The notes under the pieces are model-generated. The model saw only the letters and a list, made by a program, of their open reading frames with translations, searched no databases and was not told the origin of the DNA. 64,000 nt of DNA from Alistipes sp. (GTDB lineage: Bacteria > Bacteroidota > Bacteroidia > Bacteroidales > Rikenellaceae), in contig JAFXLG010000027.1 of the NCBI GenBank assembly GCA_017531305.1, positions 1 through 64,000 of the forward strand, written 5' to 3'. Shown here one piece after another: positions 54,045 to 62,600 of the stretch; position 1 is the stretch's first letter; every line of letters starts with the position of its first letter. Made by a program: the position numbers and the translations under genes.

Positions 54045-56648
54045 ATGGAAAAGATAAAGTCAAACGGACTCAGCGAAAAAGAGGTTATCGCGAGCCGAGA
54101 GAAACATGGTCTAAACCTGCTGACTCCACCCAAGCAGACTCCGTGGTGGAAACTCTATTTGGAGAAATTTGAGGATCCGATCATCGTGATTCTGTTGTTT
54201 GCCACACTCATATCGCTTATTTTCGGATTTATCCATGGCGAATATACCGAGTCGGTGGGTATCATCTGCGCCGTATTGATCGCTACGGGCGTAGGATTCT
54301 GGCAGGAGTATAGTGCCAAGAAGAAGTTTGACGCCATGAAGTCGGACAAAGACTTCGAGATGGTCAAGGTGCGCCGCGATGGTGTGGTTGTGGAGATCTC
54401 GAAGGATCAGATGGTAGTGGGCGATGTGGCTATCCTATCGGCGGGCGATGAGATCCCTGCCGACATTGAGCTATATATGTCCACCGATATGAAGGTTGCC
54501 GAGGCTGCCATGACAGGCGAGTCGGTGGCGGTAGATAAGCACCCGATAGATGAGCCTTATGTGGGTTCGGGCTTTGCTCCCAACCTCTTGTTGCGCGGTA
54601 CCAATGTCGAGCAAGGTATGGGCGAGGGTATTGTCGTAAAGGTGGGTGATGAGACCGAGATCGGCAAGACCACACGTCAGGCTTCGGAGGAGACCGACAA
54701 CGAGACTCCTCTGCAGATTAAGCTCTCGGAGCTGGCTTCGATGATCAACAAGGTGGCATTCGGTATTGCTGCTCTGATGTTTATCATCCTGAACCTCGTG
54801 CATTGGGATTTTGCCTTCGGTGATACTCCGTTCACATGGTCGCTGGAGAGCCTTATGGCTGAGGTGCAGTTCCTGATGGGTGCTGTGGTAGTGGTTATCG
54901 TGGCGGTGCCTGAGGGTTTGCCTTTGTCGGTAACTTTGGCTTTGGCATTCTCGATGAAGACGATGGCTAAGGAGAACAACTTGGTAAAGAAGATGCACGC
55001 CTGCGAGACTATCGGTGCGGTGAACGTAATCTTTACCGACAAGACAGGTACGCTGACTCAGAATATGATGAAGGTGGTGGACTTCGATGTCAAACCAGAG
55101 GATAAGGATATGCTCGACCTAATCGGTGCAGTAAACTCTACGGCTTCGTGGTCAAACGGAGAGCAGGTGCTGGGTAATCCTACCGAGAGTGCGATCTTGA
55201 AGTCTATGGGCAAGAGTCGCTCGGAGCAGTTGCGTGCCGAGTATCAGGTTTTGTCGTGCATCCCTTTCTCAAGCGCATATAAATATATGGTAAGCCATGC
55301 GCAATCGACCAAGACTCGCAAGGAGTATATCTTGATCAAGGGTGCGCCAGAGGTGGTGGCTCGCATCATCGGACAGAAGGCATTCTTGGAGGAGGTTGCC
55401 AAGCAGCAGGAGCGTGGTCGCCGTGCCATTGCCGCTGCGGTGATCGAGGGAGAATTGGATTACGAGGTAGTGAAGCAGAAGCTCAACAAGGGTGAGACCT
55501 TGAAGGATTGGCGATATATCGGCACATGGTTTATCGAGGATCCTGTGCGCGGCGATGTGCCTGAGGCTATCGAGAAGTGCTACGGCGCAGGTATTGACGT
55601 GGTGATGATGACGGGCGATAACTTTAAGACAGGTTCGGAGATTGCACGTCAGGCAGGTTTCAAGAATATCTGGGCTATCGAGGCTAAGGACTTTATGGAG
55701 GCGGTGAAGAATCCGCAGGGTGGACGTGAGTTCCCTAACGTGATTGCACGTTGCACGCCTATCAATAAGCTCGACATTCTGAAGTGGACTCAGGCTAAGG
55801 GTTACGTCTGCTCAATGACGGGTGACGGCGTGAACGACTCGCCATCGCTCAACTACGCCGATGTGGGTATCGCCATGGGTACAGGTACATCGGTAGCTAA
55901 GGAGGCGGCAGACATTGTGCTTTTGGATGATGCCTTCCCTTCTATCGTGACAGGTATTAAGTGGGGTCGCTCACTCTATAAGAATATCAAGAATTTCCTC
56001 TTCTTCCAGCTCTCGATCAACGTGTCGGCATGTCTGGTGGCAATTTTTGGTCCTATCGTGGGTGTGGGCATGCCGTTTACTGTGACTCAGTTCTTGTGGA
56101 TCAACTTGGTGATGGACTCATTGGCAGCCATCGCCTTGGCATCGCAACCAGCCGATGAGAAGGTACTCAAGGACAAGCCACGTCCACAGGATGAGTTTAT
56201 CATCAACCGCCCGCTGCTGAAGGCAATTTTAGGCTTCGGAGGTTTTGTGTGGGTTGCTTGTACGCTGACTTTGCTCGCCATGGAGCATACCGAGTGGCTC
56301 AAGTCGGTGATGGGCGGCGAGAATTTCATAACATACATCTTCGAGAGGATGGATCTTACGGTATTCTTCGCAGGATATATGGTTATCAACTGGTGGAATA
56401 TGTTTAACGCACGCGTCATCGGCAAGGATAAATCTATCTTCGATGGACTTTTCACCAATGGCAAGTTCATGGGCATTGCGGTAGCTATCATGGCTGTTAC
56501 GATTCTCATCGTACAGATCGGTGGCGAGGTGTTCCAGACTCATCCGCTGAGCTGGAAGATGTGGACAGCAATCATCGTGCTGACCTCTCCTATCGTAATC
56601 ATCCGCGAGCTATATTTCCAGCTCTTCGGCAAGCCTAAGAAGGCATAA
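54045..56648 (+). CDS. Calcium-translocating P-type ATPase (PMCA-like)
   Basis: An 867-residue P2-type ATPase expected to export Ca2+ from the cytoplasm. The N-terminal cation ATPase domain (NGLSEKEVIASREKHGLNLL) is followed by membrane helices, the actuator motif AAMTGESVAV, the phosphorylation motif FTDKTGTLTQNMM, the nucleotide-binding KGAPEVVARI and the hinge MTGDGVNDSPSLNYADVGIA. The helix-4 segment VAVPEGLPLSVTLALAFSM has the PEGL motif of Ca2+ pumps. A C-terminal cation ATPase part closes the protein. Calcium specificity is inferred from the family. The PAP2 gene follows 50 bases downstream. Confidence 0.9.
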   Translation: MEKIKSNGLSEKEVIASREKHGLNLLTPPKQTPWWKLYLEKFEDPIIVILLFATLISLIFGFIHGEYTESVGIICAVLIATGVGFWQEYSAKKKFDAMKSDKDFEMVKVRRDGVVVEISKDQMVVGDVAILSAGDEIPADIELYMSTDMKVAEAAMTGESVAVDKHPIDEPYVGSGFAPNLLLRGTNVEQGMGEGIVVKVGDETEIGKTTRQASEETDNETPLQIKLSELASMINKVAFGIAALMFIILNLVHWDFAFGDTPFTWSLESLMAEVQFLMGAVVVVIVAVPEGLPLSVTLALAFSMKTMAKENNLVKKMHACETIGAVNVIFTDKTGTLTQNMMKVVDFDVKPEDKDMLDLIGAVNSTASWSNGEQVLGNPTESAILKSMGKSRSEQLRAEYQVLSCIPFSSAYKYMVSHAQSTKTRKEYILIKGAPEVVARIIGQKAFLEEVAKQQERGRRAIAAAVIEGELDYEVVKQKLNKGETLKDWRYIGTWFIEDPVRGDVPEAIEKCYGAGIDVVMMTGDNFKTGSEIARQAGFKNIWAIEAKDFMEAVKNPQGGREFPNVIARCTPINKLDILKWTQAKGYVCSMTGDGVNDSPSLNYADVGIAMGTGTSVAKEAADIVLLDDAFPSIVTGIKWGRSLYKNIKNFLFFQLSINVSACLVAIFGPIVGVGMPFTVTQFLWINLVMDSLAAIALASQPADEKVLKDKPRPQDEFIINRPLLKAILGFGGFVWVACTLTLLAMEHTEWLKSVMGGENFITYIFERMDLTVFFAGYMVINWWNMFNARVIGKDKSIFDGLFTNGKFMGIAVAIMAVTILIVQIGGEVFQTHPLSWKMWTAIIVLTSPIVIIRELYFQLFGKPKKA

Positions 56649-56697
56649 GCGAAGAGAAAGTAGTAGCCGCATTGTTCGCCCCAAAAAAGGATTCGAC

Positions 56698-57276
56698 ATG
56701 TACACTTTCGATCACCCGATGTTTCTGGCTCTGAACTTCGATGGAGGAGCCGTAATGGATAAAATAATGATACTATTCTCCACGCCCGCATTCTGGGCGT
56801 GGTTGTATCTGATCATACTCTGGCTTGTGTGGAAGCGACACGGTTGGCGAGGTGTGCTGATTTTCGTGGTGGCGGCAGCTGTGGCTGTCGGCATCTCGGA
56901 TATGGTGGCAGGAGTCTTTAAACATACGGGACTGCTGAAGAATCTTTGGAGCGACTTCCCCGCACGTCTAAGACCCATGCATACACCTGAGTTAGAGGGC
57001 TTGATACATGTGGTAAAGCAGGGAGGACAGTATGGTACGGTCTCGGCTCACGCGGCTACCATGTTTTCGCTGCTGATGCTCTCGGCACCTATCATCAAAA
57101 GAGCTTGGTTCGGGTGGACGATGGCTACGGCAGTAGTTGCAACCTGCTACTCACGAATCTATCTGGCATACCACTTCCCGATGGATATCCTGCTCGGTGC
57201 GCTTACTGGATTGGTGGCAGGAGGTGCGGCAGTATTGCTATTTAAAGCAGTGATAAAGCATATTAATAAATCGTAA
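56698..57276 (+). CDS. PAP2-family membrane phosphatase
   Basis: A 192-residue membrane phosphatase with four to five helices. The catalytic site motifs are KHTGLLKNLWSDFPARLRPM (Lys/Arg-Pro motif, about 80-100), SAHAATMF (Ser-His motif) and CYSRIYLAYHFPMDILLG (Arg-His-Asp motif). The family acts on phosphatidic acid, undecaprenyl pyrophosphate or lipid A phosphates. The short size fits an UppP-like or lipid-A phosphatase enzyme. Which lipid is used cannot be decided. Confidence 0.87.
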   Translation: MYTFDHPMFLALNFDGGAVMDKIMILFSTPAFWAWLYLIILWLVWKRHGWRGVLIFVVAAAVAVGISDMVAGVFKHTGLLKNLWSDFPARLRPMHTPELEGLIHVVKQGGQYGTVSAHAATMFSLLMLSAPIIKRAWFGWTMATAVVATCYSRIYLAYHFPMDILLGALTGLVAGGAAVLLFKAVIKHINKS

Positions 57277-57313
57277 AAACGACTTCAACGCAAAATTTTC
57301 TCGCCCCAAGCTA

Positions 57314-57344
57314 TTGTCTTTTTGAGAAGAGTTTATTAACTTTG
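57314..57344 (+). promoter_or_regulatory. Promoter of the CBM9-like/sugar kinase pair
   Basis: TTG at 57314-57316, a spacer of 20 bases and TAACTTTG at 57337-57344 fit the consensus. The ATG at 57378 follows after 33 bases. Confidence 0.7.
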
Positions 57345-57377
57345 AATGTTAAATGACCTTTTAGCTACAAAAAGACG

Positions 57378-58067
57378 ATGAAACAGATTCTTGAACTTGC
57401 AGCCAAGGCTCAAGCCACACGTGCCGATCACAACTTCATTGAAGCCCGTTTTGTACGCAAAATCGAGCAGTTCCACAACGATGAGGTGCGCCTTGTAATG
57501 CGCGACAGGTTGGAGAGCCACCCTATCCAAAGTCTTAATTGGGCTGAGTATCCCTATGCACCTAAAGTATCATTCCGCATCGCTCATTCGGACGATGCGC
57601 TGGCAGTGATGTATGATGTCGAGGAGCGTCATGTGCGTGCCGTGACATTGGAGGACAATGGTCCTGTGTGGGAGGATAGCTGCGTGGAGTTGTTTATCGC
57701 CAACCCCAAAGGCGAAGGTTTTTTTAACTTCGAGATTAATTGCGTGGGTACCATCTTGGCGGCGTTCCGCCACTCACGCACCGATGCCGAGCATTTCTCA
57801 GAGGAGAAACTCGCGCAGATACGCCGTTTCGGCTCAATCCCTCACGATATCATTGACTCGCGTGGCGAGGATCAACGCTGGTGGATGGTGGTGATCATCC
57901 CATTCTCCATCTTGGGCTTGGATCGCGCGCCTGAGAGCCTGAGACTGAACCTCTACAAGTGTGGTGACAAGTGTGACGATATGCACTTCCTGAGTTGGAA
58001 CCCGATCAAGCTGGATCAGCCCAACTTCCACTGCCCTGAATTCTTCGGGGAGGCGATACTCGGATAG
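57378..58067 (+). CDS. CBM9-like (DOMON-type) protein without signal peptide
   Basis: A 229-residue protein of the carbohydrate-binding family 9-like group. Visible features are the beta-sandwich edge PKVSFRIAHSDDALAVMYDV, the conserved WEDSCVELFIANPKGEGFFN, NFEINCVGTILAAFR and the closing YKCGDKCDDMHFLSWNPI, typical of family members in Bacteroidetes. It has no signal peptide, which is unusual for a carbohydrate-binding domain and suggests a cytoplasmic role. It shares a promoter with the sugar kinase-like gene 28 bases downstream. A link to sugar-phosphate metabolism is inferred from that pairing only. Confidence 0.75.
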   Translation: MKQILELAAKAQATRADHNFIEARFVRKIEQFHNDEVRLVMRDRLESHPIQSLNWAEYPYAPKVSFRIAHSDDALAVMYDVEERHVRAVTLEDNGPVWEDSCVELFIANPKGEGFFNFEINCVGTILAAFRHSRTDAEHFSEEKLAQIRRFGSIPHDIIDSRGEDQRWWMVVIIPFSILGLDRAPESLRLNLYKCGDKCDDMHFLSWNPIKLDQPNFHCPEFFGEAILG

Positions 58068-58095
58068 AAATTAATACTTAAAGATACTATAACCT

Positions 58096-59178
58096 ATGAC
58101 ACAAGAGAAACTATTAGCTATTGCCGAGCAATTCGAGTTGCAGGGCACGATCGAGACAATCAAACCTCTGGGCGAGGGATTTATCAACGACACTTTCATC
58201 GTAAAGACCGAAGGCGATAATCCCAACTACATCCTCCAGCGCAAGAATCATGTGGTATTCCCAGACGTACCGGGCATGATGGATAATATCAAGGCGGTAA
58301 CAGAGCATATCAAGCAGAAGGTGGCAGACCCTATGCGCGAGACTCTCACCGTGATTCCAGCTAAAGATGGTAAGCTCTATGTAGAGGAGGAGGGTAACTT
58401 CTGGGCAGTATGTCTCTTTATCCCTGAGACCTCGAGCTTCGACCGTGCAGACTCTCCTGAATTGGCATATCAGGGCGGTGTGGGTATCGGACGCTTCCAG
58501 GCTTTGCTGGCAGACTTCGACAAGCCGCTGAATGAGACTATCAAGGGCTTCCACAATATCCGCTGGCGTTTCCAGCAATGGGATGAGACCATCGCAGCCG
58601 ACCCTGTGGGCAGAGTCAAGGAGTTGCAGGAGGAGATCTCGTGGGTGGAGTCACGCCGCAAGGAGATGCTCGACTTCTGGTCACTCGTAGAGGATGGAAC
58701 AATCCCTACTCACGTTACTCACAACGACACTAAGATCAGCAACATCCTCTTCGACAAGGCTACAGGCAATGTATTGTGCGCCATCGACTTGGATACTGTG
58801 ATGAGCTCTACTTCGCTCAATGACTTCGGTGACGCCATCCGTTCATACACCAACACAGGTGCCGAGGATGACAAAAACTTGGATAACGTAGAGATGAGCA
58901 TCGAGATGTTCAAGGCATACGCCGAGGGTTATCTTTCACAGCAGAAGGCTACAATGGTACAGAGTGAGTTGGATTATCTGGCTTTCTCGGCTCGTTACAT
59001 CACTTTCGAGCAGGTATTGCGTTTCTTGATGGATTACATTGACGGCGACAAGTATTACAAGACAGCATACGCTGAGCATAACTTGGTACGTACTCATGCT
59101 CAGTACAAGCTCTTGCAGAGCATGGAGCGTCAGTACGATGAGATGAAAGCCATCGTAAAGGCTATTGCCGAGGCATAG
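58096..59178 (+). CDS. APH-family sugar kinase (N-acetylhexosamine 1-kinase-like)
   Basis: A 360-residue phosphotransferase of the aminoglycoside-phosphotransferase/choline kinase fold. The nucleotide lobe begins GEGFINDTFIVKTEGDNPNY; the catalytic loop is THVTHNDTKISNILFD with the conserved His, Asp and Asn, and CAIDLDTVMSS is the metal-binding motif. The closest known role is NahK, which makes N-acetylhexosamine 1-phosphate from host glycans such as mucin. Other anomeric sugar kinases look similar. It is co-transcribed with a CBM9-like gene and followed by its own terminator. Confidence 0.8.
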   Translation: MTQEKLLAIAEQFELQGTIETIKPLGEGFINDTFIVKTEGDNPNYILQRKNHVVFPDVPGMMDNIKAVTEHIKQKVADPMRETLTVIPAKDGKLYVEEEGNFWAVCLFIPETSSFDRADSPELAYQGGVGIGRFQALLADFDKPLNETIKGFHNIRWRFQQWDETIAADPVGRVKELQEEISWVESRRKEMLDFWSLVEDGTIPTHVTHNDTKISNILFDKATGNVLCAIDLDTVMSSTSLNDFGDAIRSYTNTGAEDDKNLDNVEMSIEMFKAYAEGYLSQQKATMVQSELDYLAFSARYITFEQVLRFLMDYIDGDKYYKTAYAEHNLVRTHAQYKLLQSMERQYDEMKAIVKAIAEA

Positions 59179-59201
59179 CGTTTAGCGTAAAGATGTTTTA
59201 G

Positions 59202-59233
59202 AGTGCCAACCCCGAAAAGGTTGGCACTTTTTA
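59202..59233 (+). terminator. Terminator after the sugar kinase
   Basis: AGTGCCAACC pairs perfectly with GGTTGGCACT around a seven-base loop, followed by TTTTT. Confidence 0.88.
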
Positions 59234-59249
59234 ATTCCCATTGCATCCC

Positions 59250-59465
59250 CCTCATAAAACACCCCTTAGGGGTGGTCATACCACAGAGGGCTGAAAGCCC
59301 GATGATTGGCATCTCTACACTCAGATTTTCGTTAGAGACTCCAATCCTCAGCCTAATGGCTTCGGTGGAGTGACAGGTCTAAGACCTGTTTTATTAAATC
59401 ATCTTGCTAAACACCCTTTAGCAAGAATAGCTTCCCCACTAATAAAACACCCGTTACGGGTGCTG
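59250..59465. repeat. Composite repeat between sugar kinase and guaB
   Basis: The order is ACACCCCTTAGGGGTGG, nested pair 59275-59374 (GTCATACC ... GGCATCTC, then GAGACTCC ... GGAGTGAC, with GGGCT/AGCCC inside), ACAGGTCTAAGACCTGT, CTTGCTAAA...TTTAGCAAG and CACCCGTTACGGGTG. The 399-base gap 59179-59578 also holds the terminator, an AATTTTGAATT-type tract at 59498-59532 and the guaB promoter. No gene is present. Confidence 0.8.
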
Positions 59466-59521
59466 AGGCACGAAAAAGTAAAGAAATATGAAAAAATAAT
59501 TTTGAATTTTGAATTCTGAAT

Positions 59522-59552
59522 TTTGAATTCTCATTTCATATGCTTAACTTTG
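59522..59552 (+). promoter_or_regulatory. Promoter of guaB
   Basis: TTTG at 59522-59525, a 19-base spacer and TAACTTTG at 59545-59552 match the consensus exactly. The -7 box overlaps an in-frame ATG at 59540, so translation cannot start there on this transcript; ATG 59579 is the likely start. Confidence 0.75.
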
Positions 59553-59578
59553 TGGGCAACAAAAACCCAAGTACGATT

Positions 59579-61051
59579 ATGTCATTCATAGATGAAAGGG
59601 TACAGTCTACAGGTTTAACCTTTGACGATGTGTTGCTCGTACCCGCCTACTCAGAAGTCTTGCCGCGTACAGTCTCTACCGAGACCCGTTTTTCGCGCAA
59701 TATCAAACTAAACATCCCTATTGTTTCGGCTGCCATGGATACCGTTACGGAAGCTCGTCTGGCTATTGCTCTTGCCAGAGAGGGTGGTATCGGTGTGATC
59801 CATAAGAATATGTCGATTGCCGAGCAAGCTGCCCACGTACGCCGCGTGAAGCGTGCCGAGAATGGTATGATCTATGATCCTATCACTATTTCGAAGGATC
59901 AGACTGTGGGTGATGCTTTGAAACTCATGTCTGAGAACAAGATCGGTGGTATCCCTGTGGTGGATAACGACAATATGTTGATCGGTATTGTTACCAACCG
60001 AGACCTTCGTTTCCAGCGCGACATGAGCCGTTTGATAGATGATGTGATGACAAAGGAGAATATCATCACTACTCACTCTACCGAGTTGGAGAAGGCATCT
60101 GATATTTTGCTCAAGAACAAGATCGAGAAGTTGCCTGTGGTGGATGATCACGGCAAGCTCATCGGACTTATCACTTATAAGGATATCACCAAGATTCAGG
60201 ATCATCCTAATGCTTGCAAGGATACCAAGGGTCGTTTGCGCGTAGCTGCAGGTGTGGGTATCACTCCAGATGTGTTGGATCGCGTGAAGGCTTTGGTTGC
60301 CGAGAGCGTAGATGCCGTAGTTTTGGACTCGGCACACGGTCACTCGAAGAATATCATCACAGCATTGAAGAATATCAAGTCACACTATCCTGAGTTGGAT
60401 GTTGTGGTGGGTAACATCGCTACTGCCGAGGCTGCCAAGATGTTGGTAGAGGCAGGTGCCGATGGTGTAAAGGTGGGTATCGGTCCTGGCTCGATCTGTA
60501 CTACACGCATCATCGCTGGTGTAGGTGTTCCTCAGCTTACAGCCATCTACGATGTGGCTTCGGCTATCAAGGGTAGCGGAATTCCTGTAATCGCCGATGG
60601 AGGTCTGCGTTATTCGGGCGACTGCGTGAAGGCGTTGGCTGCTGGTGGCGACTGCGTGATGGTTGGTTCGATGTTTGCAGGTACTGAGGAGTCTCCGGGT
60701 GAGACTATCATATATAATGGTCGTAAGTTCAAGACATATCGTGGTATGGGTTCTATCGATGCCATGAAGGCTGGCTCAAGCGATCGTTACTTCCAAGGTG
60801 GAGAGAACAATGCCATGAAGCTCGTACCAGAGGGTATCGTTGGTCGAGTACCATTCAAGGGTTCGTTGGCAGAGACTGTATATCAGCTGATCGGAGGTAT
60901 CAAGTCGGGCATGGGTTACTGCGGCGCGGCAACTATCCATAAGTTGCAGAGTGCTAAGTTCGTGCGCATCACATCTAACGGTGTGGTTGAGAATCACCCT
61001 CACGACATTACCATCACAAGCGAGACTCCTAACTACTCTCGCGGTCAGTAA
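59579..61051 (+). CDS. guaB: Inosine-5'-monophosphate dehydrogenase
   Basis: A 490-residue enzyme oxidising IMP to XMP with NAD+, the committed step to GMP. The N-terminal [20 protein letters not shown] is typical. Two CBS domains lie at about 95-215 ([26 protein letters not shown]). The catalytic Cys307 is in [18 protein letters not shown], and the flap and C-terminus ([29 protein letters not shown]) are complete. ATG 59579 is chosen because the promoter covers the upstream ATG. guaA follows after 79 bases across a hairpin. Confidence 0.96.
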   Translation: MSFIDERVQSTGLTFDDVLLVPAYSEVLPRTVSTETRFSRNIKLNIPIVSAAMDTVTEARLAIALAREGGIGVIHKNMSIAEQAAHVRRVKRAENGMIYDPITISKDQTVGDALKLMSENKIGGIPVVDNDNMLIGIVTNRDLRFQRDMSRLIDDVMTKENIITTHSTELEKASDILLKNKIEKLPVVDDHGKLIGLITYKDITKIQDHPNACKDTKGRLRVAAGVGITPDVLDRVKALVAESVDAVVLDSAHGHSKNIITALKNIKSHYPELDVVVGNIATAEAAKMLVEAGADGVKVGIGPGSICTTRIIAGVGVPQLTAIYDVASAIKGSGIPVIADGGLRYSGDCVKALAAGGDCVMVGSMFAGTEESPGETIIYNGRKFKTYRGMGSIDAMKAGSSDRYFQGGENNAMKLVPEGIVGRVPFKGSLAETVYQLIGGIKSGMGYCGAATIHKLQSAKFVRITSNGVVENHPHDITITSETPNYSRGQ

Positions 61052-61061
61052 CATGACTTAG

Positions 61062-61096
61062 GCTCGACTACGCATTACTGCGAGTCGAGCTTTTTT
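61062..61096 (+). terminator. Terminator between guaB and guaA
   Basis: GCTCGACT pairs with AGTCGAGC around a 13-base loop that itself can pair CGC/GCG, then TTTTTT. guaA would need read-through or a separate promoter. Confidence 0.8.
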
Positions 61097-61130
61097 AATC
61101 AAAAAAAGAAGGTATAAAAGATAAATTACA

Positions 61131-62438
61131 ATGAAACAGGACATGATTGTTATCTTGGATCTGGGTAGCCACGAGAATACTGTTGTGGCTCGTGCGATCC
61201 GTGCGTTGGGTGTGTATAGTGAGATCTACCCACACGATATTACTAAGAATGAGTTACAGGCTCTGCCAAATGTGAAGGGTGTGATCATCAATGGCGGACC
61301 AAACAATGTGATTGATGGTGTGGAGATTGATGTTCTGCCAGAGATCTACGAAGCAGGCTATCCCGTTATCGCCGCAGGTCACGCTAAGGCTAAGTGTGAG
61401 GTGAAGTTGGAGCAGTTCAACGATGATGAGGAGGCTATCAAGCAGGCTCTCAAGTCATTCGTATTCGATACTTGCAAGGCTGAGGCTAACTGGAACATGA
61501 AGAACTTTGTTGCCGATCAGGTGGAGCTTGTGCGCCAGCAGGTGGGTGACAAGAAGGTGTTGTTGGCTCTCTCGGGAGGTGTTGACTCATCGGTTGTGGC
61601 AGCACTCTTGTTGAAGGCTATCGGCGAGAATCTTGTTTGTGTGCATGTTAACCACGGTCTGATGCGCAAGGGCGAGTCGGAGAATGTGGTGGAGGTATTC
61701 CGCAACCAGCTTTGCGCCAACCTGATCTATGTAGATGCTACGGATCGTTTCCTGACTAAGTTGGAGGGTGTTGAGGATCCTGAGCAGAAGCGTAAGATCA
61801 TCGGCTCGGAGTTCATCCGCGTATTTGAGGAGGAGGCTCGTAAGTTGGATGGCATCGACTTCCTCGGTCAGGGTACAATCTATCCCGACATCGTGGAGAG
61901 TGGTACAAAGACTGCCAAGATGGTGAAGTCTCACCACAATGTAGGCGGTCTGCCAGAGGATATGAAGTTCGGTTTGGTTGAGCCACTCAAGCAGCTCTTC
62001 AAGGATGAGGTGCGCGCTTGCGGTGTGGAGCTCGGCTTGCCATACGAGATGGTTTACCGTCAGCCATTCCCAGGACCGGGTTTGGGCGTACGCTGCTTGG
62101 GTGCTATCACTCGCGATCGTCTGGAGGCAGTGCGCGAGAGTGATGCAATCCTTCGCGAGGAGTTCGCAAAGGCTGGGTTGGATAAGAAAGTTTGGCAGTA
62201 TTTCACCATTGTGCCTGACTTCAAGTCGGTAGGTGTACGCAACAACGCTCGTTCGTACGATTGGCCTGTGATTATCCGTGCCGTAAATACTATTGATGCC
62301 ATGACAGCAACTATCGAGCATATCGATTGGGAGGTGTTGGATCGCATCACCAAGCGTATCTTGGATGAGGTGCCAACTGTAAACCGTGTATGCTACGATA
62401 TGTCACCAAAACCATCGGCAACAATCGAGTGGGAGTAA
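61131..62438 (+). CDS. guaA: GMP synthase with truncated glutaminase domain
   Basis: A 435-residue enzyme, shorter than the usual 510-525 residues, converting XMP to GMP. The start of the class I amidotransferase is recognisable (ILDLGSHENTVVARAIRALG, GVIINGGPNNVIDGV), but after PVIAAGHAK (residue 78-86) the domain stops. The GICYG loop with the nucleophilic Cys and the later His and Glu of the catalytic triad are absent. About 20 residues later the family sequence resumes as LKSFVFDTCKAEANWNMKNF. The ATP-pyrophosphatase domain (P-loop LSGGVDSSVV, 147-156) and the dimerization domain (FTIVPDFKSVGVRNNARSYD) are complete. The enzyme probably uses free ammonia or a separate glutaminase. Confidence 0.9.
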   Translation: MKQDMIVILDLGSHENTVVARAIRALGVYSEIYPHDITKNELQALPNVKGVIINGGPNNVIDGVEIDVLPEIYEAGYPVIAAGHAKAKCEVKLEQFNDDEEAIKQALKSFVFDTCKAEANWNMKNFVADQVELVRQQVGDKKVLLALSGGVDSSVVAALLLKAIGENLVCVHVNHGLMRKGESENVVEVFRNQLCANLIYVDATDRFLTKLEGVEDPEQKRKIIGSEFIRVFEEEARKLDGIDFLGQGTIYPDIVESGTKTAKMVKSHHNVGGLPEDMKFGLVEPLKQLFKDEVRACGVELGLPYEMVYRQPFPGPGLGVRCLGAITRDRLEAVRESDAILREEFAKAGLDKKVWQYFTIVPDFKSVGVRNNARSYDWPVIIRAVNTIDAMTATIEHIDWEVLDRITKRILDEVPTVNRVCYDMSPKPSATIEWE

Positions 62439-62454
62439 CAAGAATTCAACGCCG

Positions 62455-62535
62455 CCATTAAGGCAAGAGCAGAGGGTACTTGTACACTATGCCGAGCCGA
62501 GACGGAGAAAAACCACCCTTGTGGTGGATTAAAAT
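62455..62535. repeat. Intergenic repeat family B, diverged copy 3
   Basis: GCAAGAGCAGAGG ... TGTACACTATGCCGAGCC ... ACCACCCTTGTGGTGG-ATTAAAATT follows the order of the copy at 45258-45360. It lies directly after guaA. The similarity is clear at the end (CCACCCTTGTGGTGG) and weak in the middle. Confidence 0.5.
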
Positions 62536-62543
62536 TCATAATT

Positions 62544-62570
62544 AAGGAGTCTTTCGGGACTCCTTTTTTG
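62544..62570 (+). terminator. Terminator of guaA
   Basis: AAGGAGTC pairs with GACTCCTT around TTTCGG, followed by TTTT. It is about 105 bases after the stop codon. Confidence 0.85.
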
Positions 62571-62600
62571 CGTTTGCTGGCGAGATTATTGATTATTCGA

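Noticed and set aside
59171..59194. TTTAGCGTAAAG as another operator of the pentose regulator
   Set aside because: It matches only part of the TATACGCTAAG motif and lies after, not before, a gene.
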